Below, one piece after another: positions 1-5,091 of a stretch of DNA of 5,091 nucleotides. Positions within the stretch are counted from its first letter, which is position 1. Each line of letters starts with the position of its first letter. The DNA is taken from the NCBI GenBank assembly GCA_023427825.1, contig JAEZAI010000429.1, positions 1-5,091 of the forward strand, read 5' to 3'. Made by a program: the position numbers and the translations under genes. The notes below the pieces were generated by a model that was given only the letters and a program-made list of their open reading frames with translations, did no database searches and was not told the origin of the DNA. This DNA is from Actinomycetes bacterium (lineage in GTDB: Bacteria > Actinomycetota > Acidimicrobiia > Acidimicrobiales > Microtrichaceae).

Positions 1-254
1 CGGGCGTCGAGCACGCCCTGCATGAGGCCCCGCCACGGCTCCTGGAGGTTCCGAACGTCGGTCGACGGCCGTTCCGGCGCCTTGGGCACCGCGGCCAGCA
101 CCCGCACCGCGTACGCGCCGAGCCCGAGCACTGCGCCGACCGGCCCGAAGGCGAGGATCCCGACCGCCGCACCGGCACCGGTGGCGAGGATCGCCGACGG
201 CGAGGTCGTCGCCCGCGCCACCCTCGGCGTGAAGAAGCGGTCGCGGAAGGACAT
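1..254 (-). CDS. Unrecognised small membrane protein, 5' part only
   Basis: Reading leftward from the ATG at 254-252, an open frame of 84 codons runs off the window edge, so the C-terminal part is missing. The protein begins MSFRDRFFTPRVARATTSPS. It then has a Gly/Ala/Val-rich hydrophobic stretch at about residues 20-56, long enough for a helical hairpin or two short membrane helices split near GP at 37-38. A polar segment with a Trp (EPW, 72-74) follows. Third codon positions are strongly G/C, as expected of a real gene in this genome. No clear Shine-Dalgarno sequence and no TANNNT at -7 is seen, so it may depend on upstream expression. I do not recognise the family with confidence; it looks like an actinobacterial hypothetical membrane protein. 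The opposite-strand frame here is a shadow reading into the true beta-helix gene. Confidence 0.6.
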   Translation of the reverse strand, partial: MSFRDRFFTPRVARATTSPSAILATGAGAAVGILAFGPVGAVLGLGAYAVRVLAAVPKAPERPSTDVRNLQEPWRGLMQGVLDA

Positions 255-288
255 GGCCCGTACAGACTTGCAGGTCGCCGCAGGGCAG

Positions 289-409
289 CGGCGCAACCCC
301 ACCTGCTCGGTCCACGACCTTGATGGCGCCGGCTCTGCTTCCCGCTCGGGCCGCTCGGGCCTTCGGCGCAACCGCTCGGAATGCTCAGTCCACGACCTTG
401 ATGGCGCCG
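289..409. repeat. Direct repeat: duplicated 3' end of the cupredoxin gene
   Basis: Two copies of a short module lie 75-78 bases apart. Copy 1 is 289-331 and copy 2 is 364-409. Each starts with CGGCGCAACC (289-298 and 364-373), then a non-matching spacer (5 versus 8 bases), then a 28-base segment (304-331 and 382-409) with 27 identical bases. Copy 2 is the end of the cupredoxin gene, encoding GAIKVVD and its TGA stop. In copy 1 the single difference changes that stop (TGA to CGA on the minus strand). Copy 1 lies outside the gene in an otherwise empty gap, so it looks like a tail duplication or a recombination scar. Three CCGCTCGG words (342-349, 351-358, 372-379) lie between and within the copies. 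Confidence 0.8.
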
Positions 410-798
410 AACATGCCCTTGGTCTTGGAGCCGTGCAGCGAGCAGTAGTAGCCGAACTCGCCGGTCTCCTCGAAGGTCCGAGAGGCCTCCATGCCGGGAT
501 CCAGCTGATCCACCGGGATCTCGACGAAGTCGCCCTCGTCGTCGGGCAGCACGTTGTGGCGGTTCCGCCCGGTGTTCTCCCAGGTGATCTTCGTGCCCTT
601 CTTCACCTCGATGAACTGGGGCACGTAGATGTTGTCCCGGGCGTCGATCGTGACCGACTTCCCGGACTCCTTCTCCCACGTCTCGCCGGCCGGCAGGTCG
701 TAGGTGGAGGAGCTGCCGCCGCCGCTGCACGCCGCGAGGCCGATGCCGACCGCTGCGACGAGCACGACCCTGAACCCCCTGGGCAACCGCTGCATCAC
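385..798 (-). CDS. Cupredoxin (plastocyanin/azurin-like) lipoprotein
   Basis: Predicted secreted, lipid-anchored blue-copper electron-transfer or copper-carrying protein of 137 residues. A signal sequence with Arg residues (4, 7, 10) and a hydrophobic core (11-23) ends in a lipobox LAAC, giving Cys24 as lipidation site. A Gly/Ser linker follows (25-31). The cupredoxin fold covers about 48-137: VTIDARDNIYVPQFIEVKKG leads to an NRHNV strand (His81), and the C-terminal loop YYCSLHG...KGMFG supplies Cys119, His122 and Met129. His, Cys, His, Met is the full type-1 copper ligand set known for this family. The frame opens GTG-ATG (798-796, 795-793). GTG at 798 is preferred because a TANNNT hexamer sits exactly 7 bases before it, implying a leaderless transcript; ATG at 795 would remove one residue. 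It is transcribed away from the beta-helix/DUF1996 pair. Its redox partner cannot be told from the window. Confidence 0.92.
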   Translation of the reverse strand: MMQRLPRGFRVVLVAAVGIGLAACSGGGSSSTYDLPAGETWEKESGKSVTIDARDNIYVPQFIEVKKGTKITWENTGRNRHNVLPDDEGDFVEIPVDQLDPGMEASRTFEETGEFGYYCSLHGSKTKGMFGAIKVVD

Positions 799-805
799 CC
801 GAAGG

Positions 806-811
806 ACTGTA
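806..811 (-). promoter_or_regulatory. Probable -10 element of the cupredoxin gene (leaderless)
   Basis: On the minus strand this reads TACAGT, matching the actinobacterial -10 consensus TANNNT. Exactly 7 bases (799-805) separate it from the GTG at 798, so transcription would begin at or next to the start codon. No Shine-Dalgarno sequence is present. The same spacing occurs before two other genes in this window. No convincing -35 was identified. Confidence 0.55.
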
Positions 812-863
812 TGGTCGGGCCCGTACCGGGTCCCAATCGGATCGGGAACGGGGACGACCTACC

Positions 864-869
864 AGGGGG
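864..869 (+). promoter_or_regulatory. Ribosome binding site deciding the beta-helix gene start
   Basis: AGGGGG lies 7 bases before the GTG at 877-879, a normal Shine-Dalgarno spacing. This favours GTG 877 over the in-frame ATG at 811, which would overlap the divergent gene's -10 box, has no ribosome binding site, and would put about 22 polar and Pro/Gly-rich residues before the signal sequence. Confidence 0.55.
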
Positions 870-876
870 CGGTGGA

Positions 877-2340
877 GTGGACGACAGGTCGATCGGACGC
901 GGACGGATCGTGCTCGCGGCGGTGCTCGCCGCAGTGGCACTCCTGGCGGGCGCGTGCGCGTCAGACGACGGCGACGAGAAGTCGACGGACTCGTCGGTGG
1001 CGGGCGCCACGGACGGCGTCATCCGAGTGCCGCAAGACGCCAAGACCATCCAGGCGGCCGTGAAGTCGGCCAAGGAGGGCGACCTGATCCTCGTCGACGA
1101 GGGCGTCTACAACGAGGCCGTCGACGTGGAGACCGCCGACATCACCATCCGCGGCGTCGACCGGAACAAGGTGATCCTGGACGGCGAGTTCGAGCTCGAG
1201 AACGGCATCCGGGTGCTCGACACCGACGGCGTGGTGGTCGAGAACATGACGGCCCGCAACTACGTCTCGAACGGCTTCTACTGGACCGGCTCGGACCGCT
1301 ACCGCGGCTCGTACCTGACCGCCTACCGCAACGGCGACTACGGCGTCTACGCGTTCGACGCCTACCACGGCCAGTTCGACCACAGCTACGCCTCGGGCAG
1401 CCCCGACGCCGGCTTCTACATCGGCGAGTGCTTCAAGTGCGACGCCGTCCTCAGCGAGGTCGTGTCCGAGTACAACGGCCTCGGCTACTCGGGCACCAAC
1501 TCCGGCGGCGACCTGTACATCGTGAACTCCGAGTTCGCCAACAACCGGGCGGGCATCGTGCCGAACTCGGGTTCCTACGAGCTCTGCTACCCCAGCCGCG
1601 AGACGACGATCGCCGGCAACCTCGTGCACGACAACAACATGACCGACGGGCCCGGCATCGACGTGTCGCTCCTCGCGCAGGGCAACGGCATCCTGCCCGC
1701 CGGCGCCGTCAAGGCCCTCATCACCAAGAACCGTGTGTGGAACCACGACCGCACCGGCATCGGCCTGGTGCCGTTCCCCGAGTCCGACGCCAACGACCTT
1801 GCGCCGCCGGAGACCGACTGGGGCACGCCGTGCGAGGAGACCCCGGCCAAGGCCGACGGGGCGCAGCCGACGATCCCCGAGGCGCAGTGCGTCGAGGTCG
1901 AGATCATCGGCGACGGGTGCGTGGTGATGTGGAACCCGATCCTGAACACCGTCGAGGGCAACGACGTGTCGGCTTCGAAGGTGGCCGACCTGGCCGTGGG
2001 GACCGTGGACCTGACCAACTCGGGCCAGACCACGAACACGCTCCGCAACTGCTTCTCGGCCAACGTGTTCACCACCTCCAACCCGGCGAACCTGGAACAG
2101 CTGGCTCCCTGCAACGGCGAGCCGACCGCCACCGACTGGGACGCGTCGCCGCTCGACCTGATCGGCCTGATGGGCAGCCCCGCAGCCAAGCCTGGGCCCG
2201 ACGCCTACAAGACGACGCCGGAGCCGGGCCCGCAGGAGAACATGCCGAACGCCCGCACGGCCAAGGCGACGAAGTTCACCAAGCCGATGGCGATCGACCT
2301 GGCATCGATCCAGCTGCCGGCCGCACCCACCGGTGGATGA
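877..2340 (+). CDS. Right-handed parallel beta-helix lipoprotein (NosD-like fold)
   Basis: Predicted exported lipid-anchored protein of 487 residues. Basic N-terminus (R4, R8, R10), hydrophobic core 11-24 and LAGAC give Cys27 as lipid anchor; an acidic/Ser linker follows. Residues 48-84 carry the typical beta-helix N-cap (VPQDAKTIQAAVKSAKEGD, then LILVDEGVYNEAVDV). Successive coils rich in N-G-x-Y/V and aromatic residues run from about 85 to 300, for example VVVENMTARN (119 on), DYGVYAF, SEFANNRAGIV and NLVHDNNMTDGPGI. More coils lie at about 355-410. They are interrupted by a Cys- and Pro-rich insertion (about 305-350). A CxxC pair is at 185-188. The tail (about 430-487) is Pro/Lys/Thr-rich and probably unstructured. 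The fold family includes NosD (periplasmic protein of nitrous-oxide-reductase copper maturation), pectate lyases and epimerases. No catalytic residues were assigned, so the activity is unknown. The next gene overlaps its stop, so the two are probably co-expressed. Confidence 0.85.
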   Translation: MDDRSIGRGRIVLAAVLAAVALLAGACASDDGDEKSTDSSVAGATDGVIRVPQDAKTIQAAVKSAKEGDLILVDEGVYNEAVDVETADITIRGVDRNKVILDGEFELENGIRVLDTDGVVVENMTARNYVSNGFYWTGSDRYRGSYLTAYRNGDYGVYAFDAYHGQFDHSYASGSPDAGFYIGECFKCDAVLSEVVSEYNGLGYSGTNSGGDLYIVNSEFANNRAGIVPNSGSYELCYPSRETTIAGNLVHDNNMTDGPGIDVSLLAQGNGILPAGAVKALITKNRVWNHDRTGIGLVPFPESDANDLAPPETDWGTPCEETPAKADGAQPTIPEAQCVEVEIIGDGCVVMWNPILNTVEGNDVSASKVADLAVGTVDLTNSGQTTNTLRNCFSANVFTTSNPANLEQLAPCNGEPTATDWDASPLDLIGLMGSPAAKPGPDAYKTTPEPGPQENMPNARTAKATKFTKPMAIDLASIQLPAAPTGG

Positions 2341-3355
2341 CCTCGCCGACACCACCGACCCCGACGTCGGCCGGTACGGCGCCGTCGTCGCCGCCGGGCT
2401 GCTGGTCGTCCTGACCGTCGTCGCCGCACTCGCGATCTCGCTCGGCGGGTCCGACCGGCCCGCCCGGTCGGACGCACCGGGCGCCCACGACCACGACCAC
2501 GACGACATGGCGATGCCGCTCGACGACCCGCCGACGTGGTCGGACGGGACGCCTGCGATCCCGACCCGTCACGTCGGCCCCCAGGGCGGGTTCGGGCAGT
2601 TCGTGGCCGAGTGCACCTACTCCCACTCCGGCGAGGTCGACCTGATCGTCTACCCGGGCGAGGTCGGCCTGTCGCACCACCACGACTTCTACGGCTCGAC
2701 GACCACGGACGAGGACAGCACCCCTGACTCGCTCCGGGCCGGTGGGACGACCTGCGACAAACCGGGCGACGACGCGGCGTACTGGCAGCCCACGCTGTAC
2801 GACGGCGACAACGCGGTGGAGCCCGTGTCGATCCACGCCTACTACCGAGCGGCTCCCGGGATCGATCCCACCACCCTCGTGCCGTATCCCGACGGGCTGA
2901 TGATGCTGGCCGGTGACCCCTACGCCACCGGACCGCAGCCCGGCGAGGCCGTCGGCTGGACGTGCGGGGTGCGCACTGCGCTGTCCGACGACCCGCCCGC
3001 GTGCCCGGTCACCGCGCCGCTCGCCATGGTGCTGACGTTCCCGGACTGCTGGGACGGCGAGCACGCCGACGTGCCCGGCCACCGCGACCAGATGACCTAC
3101 TCCCGGGACGGTGACTGCCCCGAGGGCCACCCGGTGTCCGTGCCGCAGCTCACGGTCAGCATCAAGTTCCCGATCAGCGGACCCGGCCACGACCTGCGGC
3201 TCGCCTCCGGCTCGGTCCACTCCGCGCACGGCGACTTCTTCAACGGCTGGGAGCCCGACGCGCTCGAGCGCGAGATCACCCGGTGCCTGCACCGCGACGT
3301 GGTGTGCGACCTCGCATCGAACCGCCAGGAGGAAGGGCCGTTCCTGACCCGATGA
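2333..3355 (+). CDS. Membrane-anchored DUF1996 domain protein with His/Asp-rich segment
   Basis: Protein of 340 residues. Its GTG start lies 8 bases inside the end of the beta-helix gene, which suggests translational coupling; there is no clear ribosome binding site, and the next in-frame Met (residue 59) would lose the membrane segment. Residues 15-37 form one transmembrane helix or uncleaved signal anchor. An outside-facing AHDHDHDDMAM stretch (51-61) could bind metal. The DUF1996 domain spans about 85-320: C94, DLIVYPGEVGLSHHHDFYG (103-121), TTCDKPGDDAAYWQPTLYD (139-157), YY (170-171), YPDGLMMLAGD (185-195), FPDCWDG (236-242), CPEGHPVSVPQL (262-273) and HGDFFNGW (299-306). These match the family signature as I know it; its biochemical function is not established. 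The domain has eight Cys (94, 141, 211, 224, 239, 262, 318, 325), consistent with disulfides in an exported protein. Context suggests it works with the beta-helix lipoprotein and perhaps the cupredoxin. Confidence 0.88.
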   Translation: MDDLADTTDPDVGRYGAVVAAGLLVVLTVVAALAISLGGSDRPARSDAPGAHDHDHDDMAMPLDDPPTWSDGTPAIPTRHVGPQGGFGQFVAECTYSHSGEVDLIVYPGEVGLSHHHDFYGSTTTDEDSTPDSLRAGGTTCDKPGDDAAYWQPTLYDGDNAVEPVSIHAYYRAAPGIDPTTLVPYPDGLMMLAGDPYATGPQPGEAVGWTCGVRTALSDDPPACPVTAPLAMVLTFPDCWDGEHADVPGHRDQMTYSRDGDCPEGHPVSVPQLTVSIKFPISGPGHDLRLASGSVHSAHGDFFNGWEPDALEREITRCLHRDVVCDLASNRQEEGPFLTR

Positions 3356-3590
3356 GGTGAGGGGCAGGTTCTTCGTTCCGGCTCACCCGCCGGCGTCGCG
3401 TCGCAGAGCGTGAGGGGAAGGCCTCGGACGCCGATGAGGCGAAAGCGTCAGCCGTTGCGGAGGTCGTGCCGTTCCTCACTCACCAGCCAGGCCACCGACG
3501 GGCCGGAGACCCACTTCGACGCCAGCAGGACGTTCAGCCCAGCACGCCTGTAGCTGACCTACATCGTTCGAGGTGAGCGGCGGGTGCGGT
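3356..3590. other. Gene-free stretch between convergent genes
   Basis: No convincing gene lies here. It holds GTGAGGGG twice (3357-3364, 3410-3417), a GACGC...GCGTC inverted repeat (3427-3449) around GGCGAAAGC, and an inverted repeat TGTAG-N5-CTACA (3549-3563). On the minus strand 3448-3558 is open for 36 codons with a protein-like composition but has no start codon. None of the hairpins has a T-tract, so no intrinsic terminator can be named with confidence for the DUF1996 gene. Confidence 0.5.
3448..3558 (-). pseudogene. Possible gene remnant without a start codon
   Basis: Reading leftward from just after a stop (3561-3559) to a TGA (3450-3448), the frame encodes 36 residues including GLNVLLASKWVSGPSVAWLV and a charged end SEERHDLRNG. 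The residue mix resembles the C-terminus of a real protein rather than a random GC-rich frame. There is no ATG, GTG or TTG near its beginning, and no ribosome binding site. It follows the GyrI-like gene in the same direction. It could be a decayed gene tail or chance; no family is recognised. Confidence 0.2.
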
Positions 3591-3606
3591 CTACCGCCGC
3601 CCACCG
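3578..3606 (-). terminator. Imperfect hairpin over the GyrI-like gene's stop codon
   Basis: Arms 3578-3589 and 3594-3606 pair with a 4-bp GCGG/CCGC top stem, a GGG/CCC block and a CGG/CCG base, interrupted by small mismatches. The loop includes the TAG stop (3593-3591). It is very GC-rich and placed exactly at the gene end, but there is no run of T after it. It may slow transcription or protect the 3' end, or be incidental. Confidence 0.25.
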
Positions 3607-4037
3607 GCAGGCTGGGACACGTCTCCGCCTCCTCGTACCGGCATCAGGACGTCGATCCGGTCACGACGCAGGTACAACTCGAGGATCGGGCGCTCGGGAT
3701 CGCAGTCCGGCGCTTCTCCGAGGAACGCCGCGGCGGGACCGATCTGTTCGTAGATCTCCGGCGGTTCGCCGTGGAGTCGGACGCGACGGTACGTACCGCC
3801 AGGGACGACGGAGGTGGGTAGGTGCTGCTCCGCTGCGGTGACGTCGGTGGTCTGTTCGACGCACGCCCGGTAGCGGTCGTCGGCGATCACGGCGAGAAAT
3901 CGACGCCCGCGCATAGTGCCGACGGTGTCCTCGAGCGAGGCCCACCCGGCGGCGATCGCCTGTGCGTCATCGGCCACCTCCACGTACCGGACGTGCACCG
4001 GGGCCCGGTCGACCGGGCGTGCCTCGAATGGACTCAT
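3591..4037 (-). CDS. GyrI-like (AraC effector-binding-type) domain protein
   Basis: Protein of 148 residues, probably cytoplasmic, made almost entirely of a GyrI-like small-molecule-binding domain without a DNA-binding part. Features seen in order: VHVRYVEVADD strand (14-24); a helix with AAGWASLEDTVG (29-40); GRRFLAVIADDRYRACVEQ (44-62); VVPGGTYRRVRLHG (77-90), matching the family's PGG-x-Y turn and strand; a helix EIYEQIGPAAAFL (94-106); and the terminal ERPILELYLRRD...IDVLMPV (115-134), matching the usual RP-xx-E-x-Y and PV end. Relatives bind hydrophobic ligands as effector domains or inhibit gyrase; the ligand here is unknown. ATG at 4037 is chosen because the domain starts soon after and a TANNNT box lies 7 bases upstream. 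The frame is open further up to 4208, but that extension is Arg/Ser-rich and crosses the intergenic palindrome. Confidence 0.8.
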   Translation of the reverse strand: MSPFEARPVDRAPVHVRYVEVADDAQAIAAGWASLEDTVGTMRGRRFLAVIADDRYRACVEQTTDVTAAEQHLPTSVVPGGTYRRVRLHGEPPEIYEQIGPAAAFLGEAPDCDPERPILELYLRRDRIDVLMPVRGGGDVSQPAGGRR

Positions 4038-4044
4038 GCGGGAG

Positions 4045-4050
4045 AACGTA
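4045..4050 (-). promoter_or_regulatory. Probable -10 element of the GyrI-like gene (leaderless)
   Basis: The minus strand reads TACGTT, a TANNNT match, followed by exactly 7 bases (4044-4038) and the ATG at 4037. The 7-base gap reads CTCCCGC, which contains no Shine-Dalgarno sequence, so a leaderless transcript starting at the ATG is the simplest reading. No good -35 was found. Confidence 0.5.
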
Positions 4051-4137
4051 CTGACGAGGGTTGTCGCCGTCCCCCGAGAGAACTCGATATCAACCGCCTT
4101 CGATCGATGACGCTCCGGGCTGGCGTGCGCTGACGGA

Positions 4138-4153
4138 GTAGTGCCGGCACTAC
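4138..4153. promoter_or_regulatory. Perfect 16-bp palindrome, possible operator
   Basis: GTAGTGCCGGCACTAC is its own reverse complement. It sits between the two divergent -10 elements, about 50 bases upstream of that of the PH-like gene and about 90 from that of the GyrI-like gene. This is a suitable place for a dimeric regulator. An 11-base part (GCCGGCACTAC) recurs at 4783-4793 after the PH-like gene. The binding protein is unknown. Confidence 0.45.
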
Positions 4154-4203
4154 ATGCACGTCGACGTCGGTTCTGCGGCCGCGACGCCTTGGTCGTGTGT
4201 CCG

Positions 4204-4209
4204 TACAAT
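4204..4209 (+). promoter_or_regulatory. Probable -10 element of the PH-like gene (leaderless)
   Basis: TACAAT is a strong -10 match. It is followed by 7 bases (CGGAGGG, 4210-4216) and the ATG at 4217. GGAGGG directly abuts the ATG, too close to act as a normal ribosome binding site for it, so transcription starting at the ATG is more likely. The GAC in GCGACG at 4181-4186 is only a weak -35 resemblance. Confidence 0.6.
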
Positions 4210-4216
4210 CGGAGGG

Positions 4217-4750
4217 ATGGAGAATGGGAGGCGTGGCAGCGCTGGTCCCGGCCAGCGGGCCGAAGCCCCAGTCGTCATCCGCGCCCGAGGCCTTCTGACG
4301 TCCACATGTCGATTCGCCGGTCTGCTCGTGTTCCTCGCCTTCACTGCGGCCTACCTCGCCGGAGGCGTAGGCCCTGTTGTCGTCGCGATCATTGCCGTCA
4401 CCATGCTCGTGTGGGAGGCGCTGGTGCTTCGGGCGGGAGTCAAGGTCGACAGGGCCGGGGTCGCAGTTCGATCTCCGTTCGGTCTGGACGTCGTGCCCTT
4501 GCGGACGGTTCGGTCCTTCGGTGTTGCGACCCGTCGCGCGCCGATGGATGCACTTGACCGGGCCGTGGTCCTGGTGATCGAGACGACGGATGGGCGCCAG
4601 CAGATCTGCAAGTGGGTGGCTTGGCAGGACTTCAGCTCGCCCTTCATGACCGGTGGAGCGACGAGACCGTTGACGGTGTCCCAGACGCGAGCGGTCGATC
4701 GGCTCAACGCTGCGTTGTCATCCGCGAAGGAGGCGAGCACGGCAGCGTGA
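4217..4750 (+). CDS. Two-helix membrane protein with a bacterial PH-like domain
   Basis: Predicted membrane protein of 177 residues. A polar N-terminus (1-32) is followed by two adjacent transmembrane helices (about 33-49 and 52-71) separated by a short GGVGP turn. A cytosolic-type domain follows at about 74-172: GVKVDRAGVAVRSPFG (74-89), VVPLRTVRSFGV (92-103), AVVLVIETTDGRQQICKWVA, and a C-terminal helix with RAVDRLNAALSSAKE. The hydrophobic hairpin followed by a 'v-v...Gv-vr.p.....vpl..v..f' pattern resembles the small actinobacterial PH-like domain membrane proteins; their function is generally unknown. ATG 4217 is chosen for its -10 box 7 bases upstream; an in-frame ATG at 4154 overlaps the palindrome and would add 21 residues before it. 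It stands alone on its strand, divergent from the GyrI-like gene. The family assignment rests on the pattern only. Confidence 0.75.
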   Translation: MENGRRGSAGPGQRAEAPVVIRARGLLTSTCRFAGLLVFLAFTAAYLAGGVGPVVVAIIAVTMLVWEALVLRAGVKVDRAGVAVRSPFGLDVVPLRTVRSFGVATRRAPMDALDRAVVLVIETTDGRQQICKWVAWQDFSSPFMTGGATRPLTVSQTRAVDRLNAALSSAKEASTAA

Positions 4751-4892
4751 CGGAGCGTGCTGTGCGTTGTTGAGCGCTGGTAGCCGGCACTACTCGCCGT
4801 GCGAGGTACGACGCCGCCGATCCCATCAGTACCGTGAAGCCGGTGGATGACACGGATGACTGCGCTCCTCGCCGGATGGTCTGCTGATCAAC

Positions 4893-5081
4893 ATGCGATT
4901 CTCGACGGTTGACCTCCTGGCGCTGGCATCCGAAGGCGACGAGTACGACGGAGCGCTCTTCGCTGGATCGGTGACGATCCCGATCCTCGTTGTGGCCGTG
5001 ATCGTGTGGGCGCTGTACCACTTCTGGCCAAGCCGACGCCGGACGCAAGGAGACGACGAGGAGTCCGACTCCGGGCAGTGA
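4893..5081 (+). CDS. Small single-pass membrane protein, unrecognised
   Basis: A 62-residue frame beginning MRFSTVDLLALASEGDEYDG. It has one clear transmembrane helix at about 25-45 (GSVTIPILVVAVIVWALYHF), then a basic cluster PSRRRTQG (46-53) and an acidic tail DDEESDSGQ. The basic residues right after the helix suggest the C-terminus is inside the cell and the short acidic N-terminus outside. Codon third positions are mostly G/C, as in neighbouring genes. No clear ribosome binding site precedes the ATG, and a stop at 4857-4859 limits upstream extension. It follows the PH-like gene by 142 bases, so it may have its own promoter. No family is recognised. Confidence 0.5.
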   Translation: MRFSTVDLLALASEGDEYDGALFAGSVTIPILVVAVIVWALYHFWPSRRRTQGDDEESDSGQ

Positions 5082-5091
5082 GGTTCCCGAG

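Larger units (their letters stand above)
4131..4793 (+). repeat. Short direct repeats flanking the PH-like gene
   Basis: TGACGGAG occurs at 4131-4138 and 4748-4755, and GCCGGCACTAC at 4143-4153 and 4783-4793, in the same order and orientation on both sides of the PH-like gene. The second block is shifted by 23 bases relative to the first. Only the upstream copy makes a perfect palindrome; the downstream one reads GTAG-CCGGCA-CTAC. The repeats are short, so chance or a shared regulatory motif are both possible. Confidence 0.4.

Noticed and set aside
22..876. In-frame extension of the beta-helix gene back to position 22 or to ATG 811
   Set aside because: The extension is antisense to the cupredoxin and membrane-protein genes, low in protein-like character, and puts a long segment before an obvious lipoprotein signal. 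ATG 811 overlaps the cupredoxin -10 box and lacks a ribosome binding site.
954..3292. Long overlapping frames (486 aa plus, 515 aa and 338 aa minus) inside the beta-helix and DUF1996 genes
   Set aside because: They are Arg/Ala/Gly/Val-rich shadows produced by high GC content; the real frames show signal sequences and domain motifs.
3427..3449. Hammerhead-ribozyme-like words (CCGATGAG followed by GCGAAAGC)
   Set aside because: The core needs CTGANGA and a GAAA after stem II; here the first has a C for T and the second GAAA serves only as a loop, followed by GTCA. No stem I or III was found.
3276..3479. Minus-strand frame of 67 residues over the DUF1996 gene end
   Set aside because: It is Arg/Ser/Thr-rich, without domain or ribosome binding site, and half antisense to a well-supported gene.
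4751..4892. tRNA or small RNA in the gap before the small membrane protein
   Set aside because: No cloverleaf, GTTCAA-type T-loop or stable hairpin with T-tract was found; only the GCCGGCACTAC repeat stands out.
4704..5048. Minus-strand frame of 114 residues
   Set aside because: It has shadow-like composition, is antisense to the small membrane protein and the PH-like gene end, and has no recognisable motif or start signal.

Overview
The window is very GC-rich, with G or C at most third codon positions, GTG starts and little Shine-Dalgarno signal at several genes. This fits a high-GC actinobacterium, possibly Acidimicrobiia, but no taxonomic marker is present, so that is inference. No rRNA, tRNA, CRISPR array, transposase or phage gene was seen.

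Left part (1-3355). The minus strand carries the 5' end of an unrecognised small membrane protein, running off the window at position 1. After a 130-base gap holding a duplicated copy of the next gene's 3' end comes a minus-strand cupredoxin lipoprotein with a complete type-1 copper site. Divergent from it, about 80 bases away, starts a plus-strand pair overlapping by 8 bases: a secreted right-handed beta-helix lipoprotein (NosD-like fold), and a membrane-anchored DUF1996 protein with a His/Asp-rich segment just outside the membrane. All three products are predicted to act outside the cytoplasmic membrane. Their divergent arrangement suggests a shared extracytoplasmic role, possibly copper- or redox-related. 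This is the most interesting unit of the window, but its function is not established by the sequence.

Middle (3356-3590). A 235-base stretch between convergent gene ends has no convincing gene. It holds weak hairpins and a 36-codon open minus-strand stretch without a start, possibly a gene remnant.

Right part (3591-5091). A minus-strand GyrI-like (AraC effector-binding-type) domain protein and a plus-strand two-helix PH-like-domain membrane protein diverge from a 179-base region that contains a perfect 16-bp palindrome. An 11-bp part of that palindrome recurs just after the PH-like gene. A small single-helix membrane protein closes the window.

Three genes (cupredoxin, GyrI-like, PH-like) have a TANNNT hexamer exactly 7 bases before the start codon. 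This is the layout of leaderless transcription, and it was used to choose their starts.
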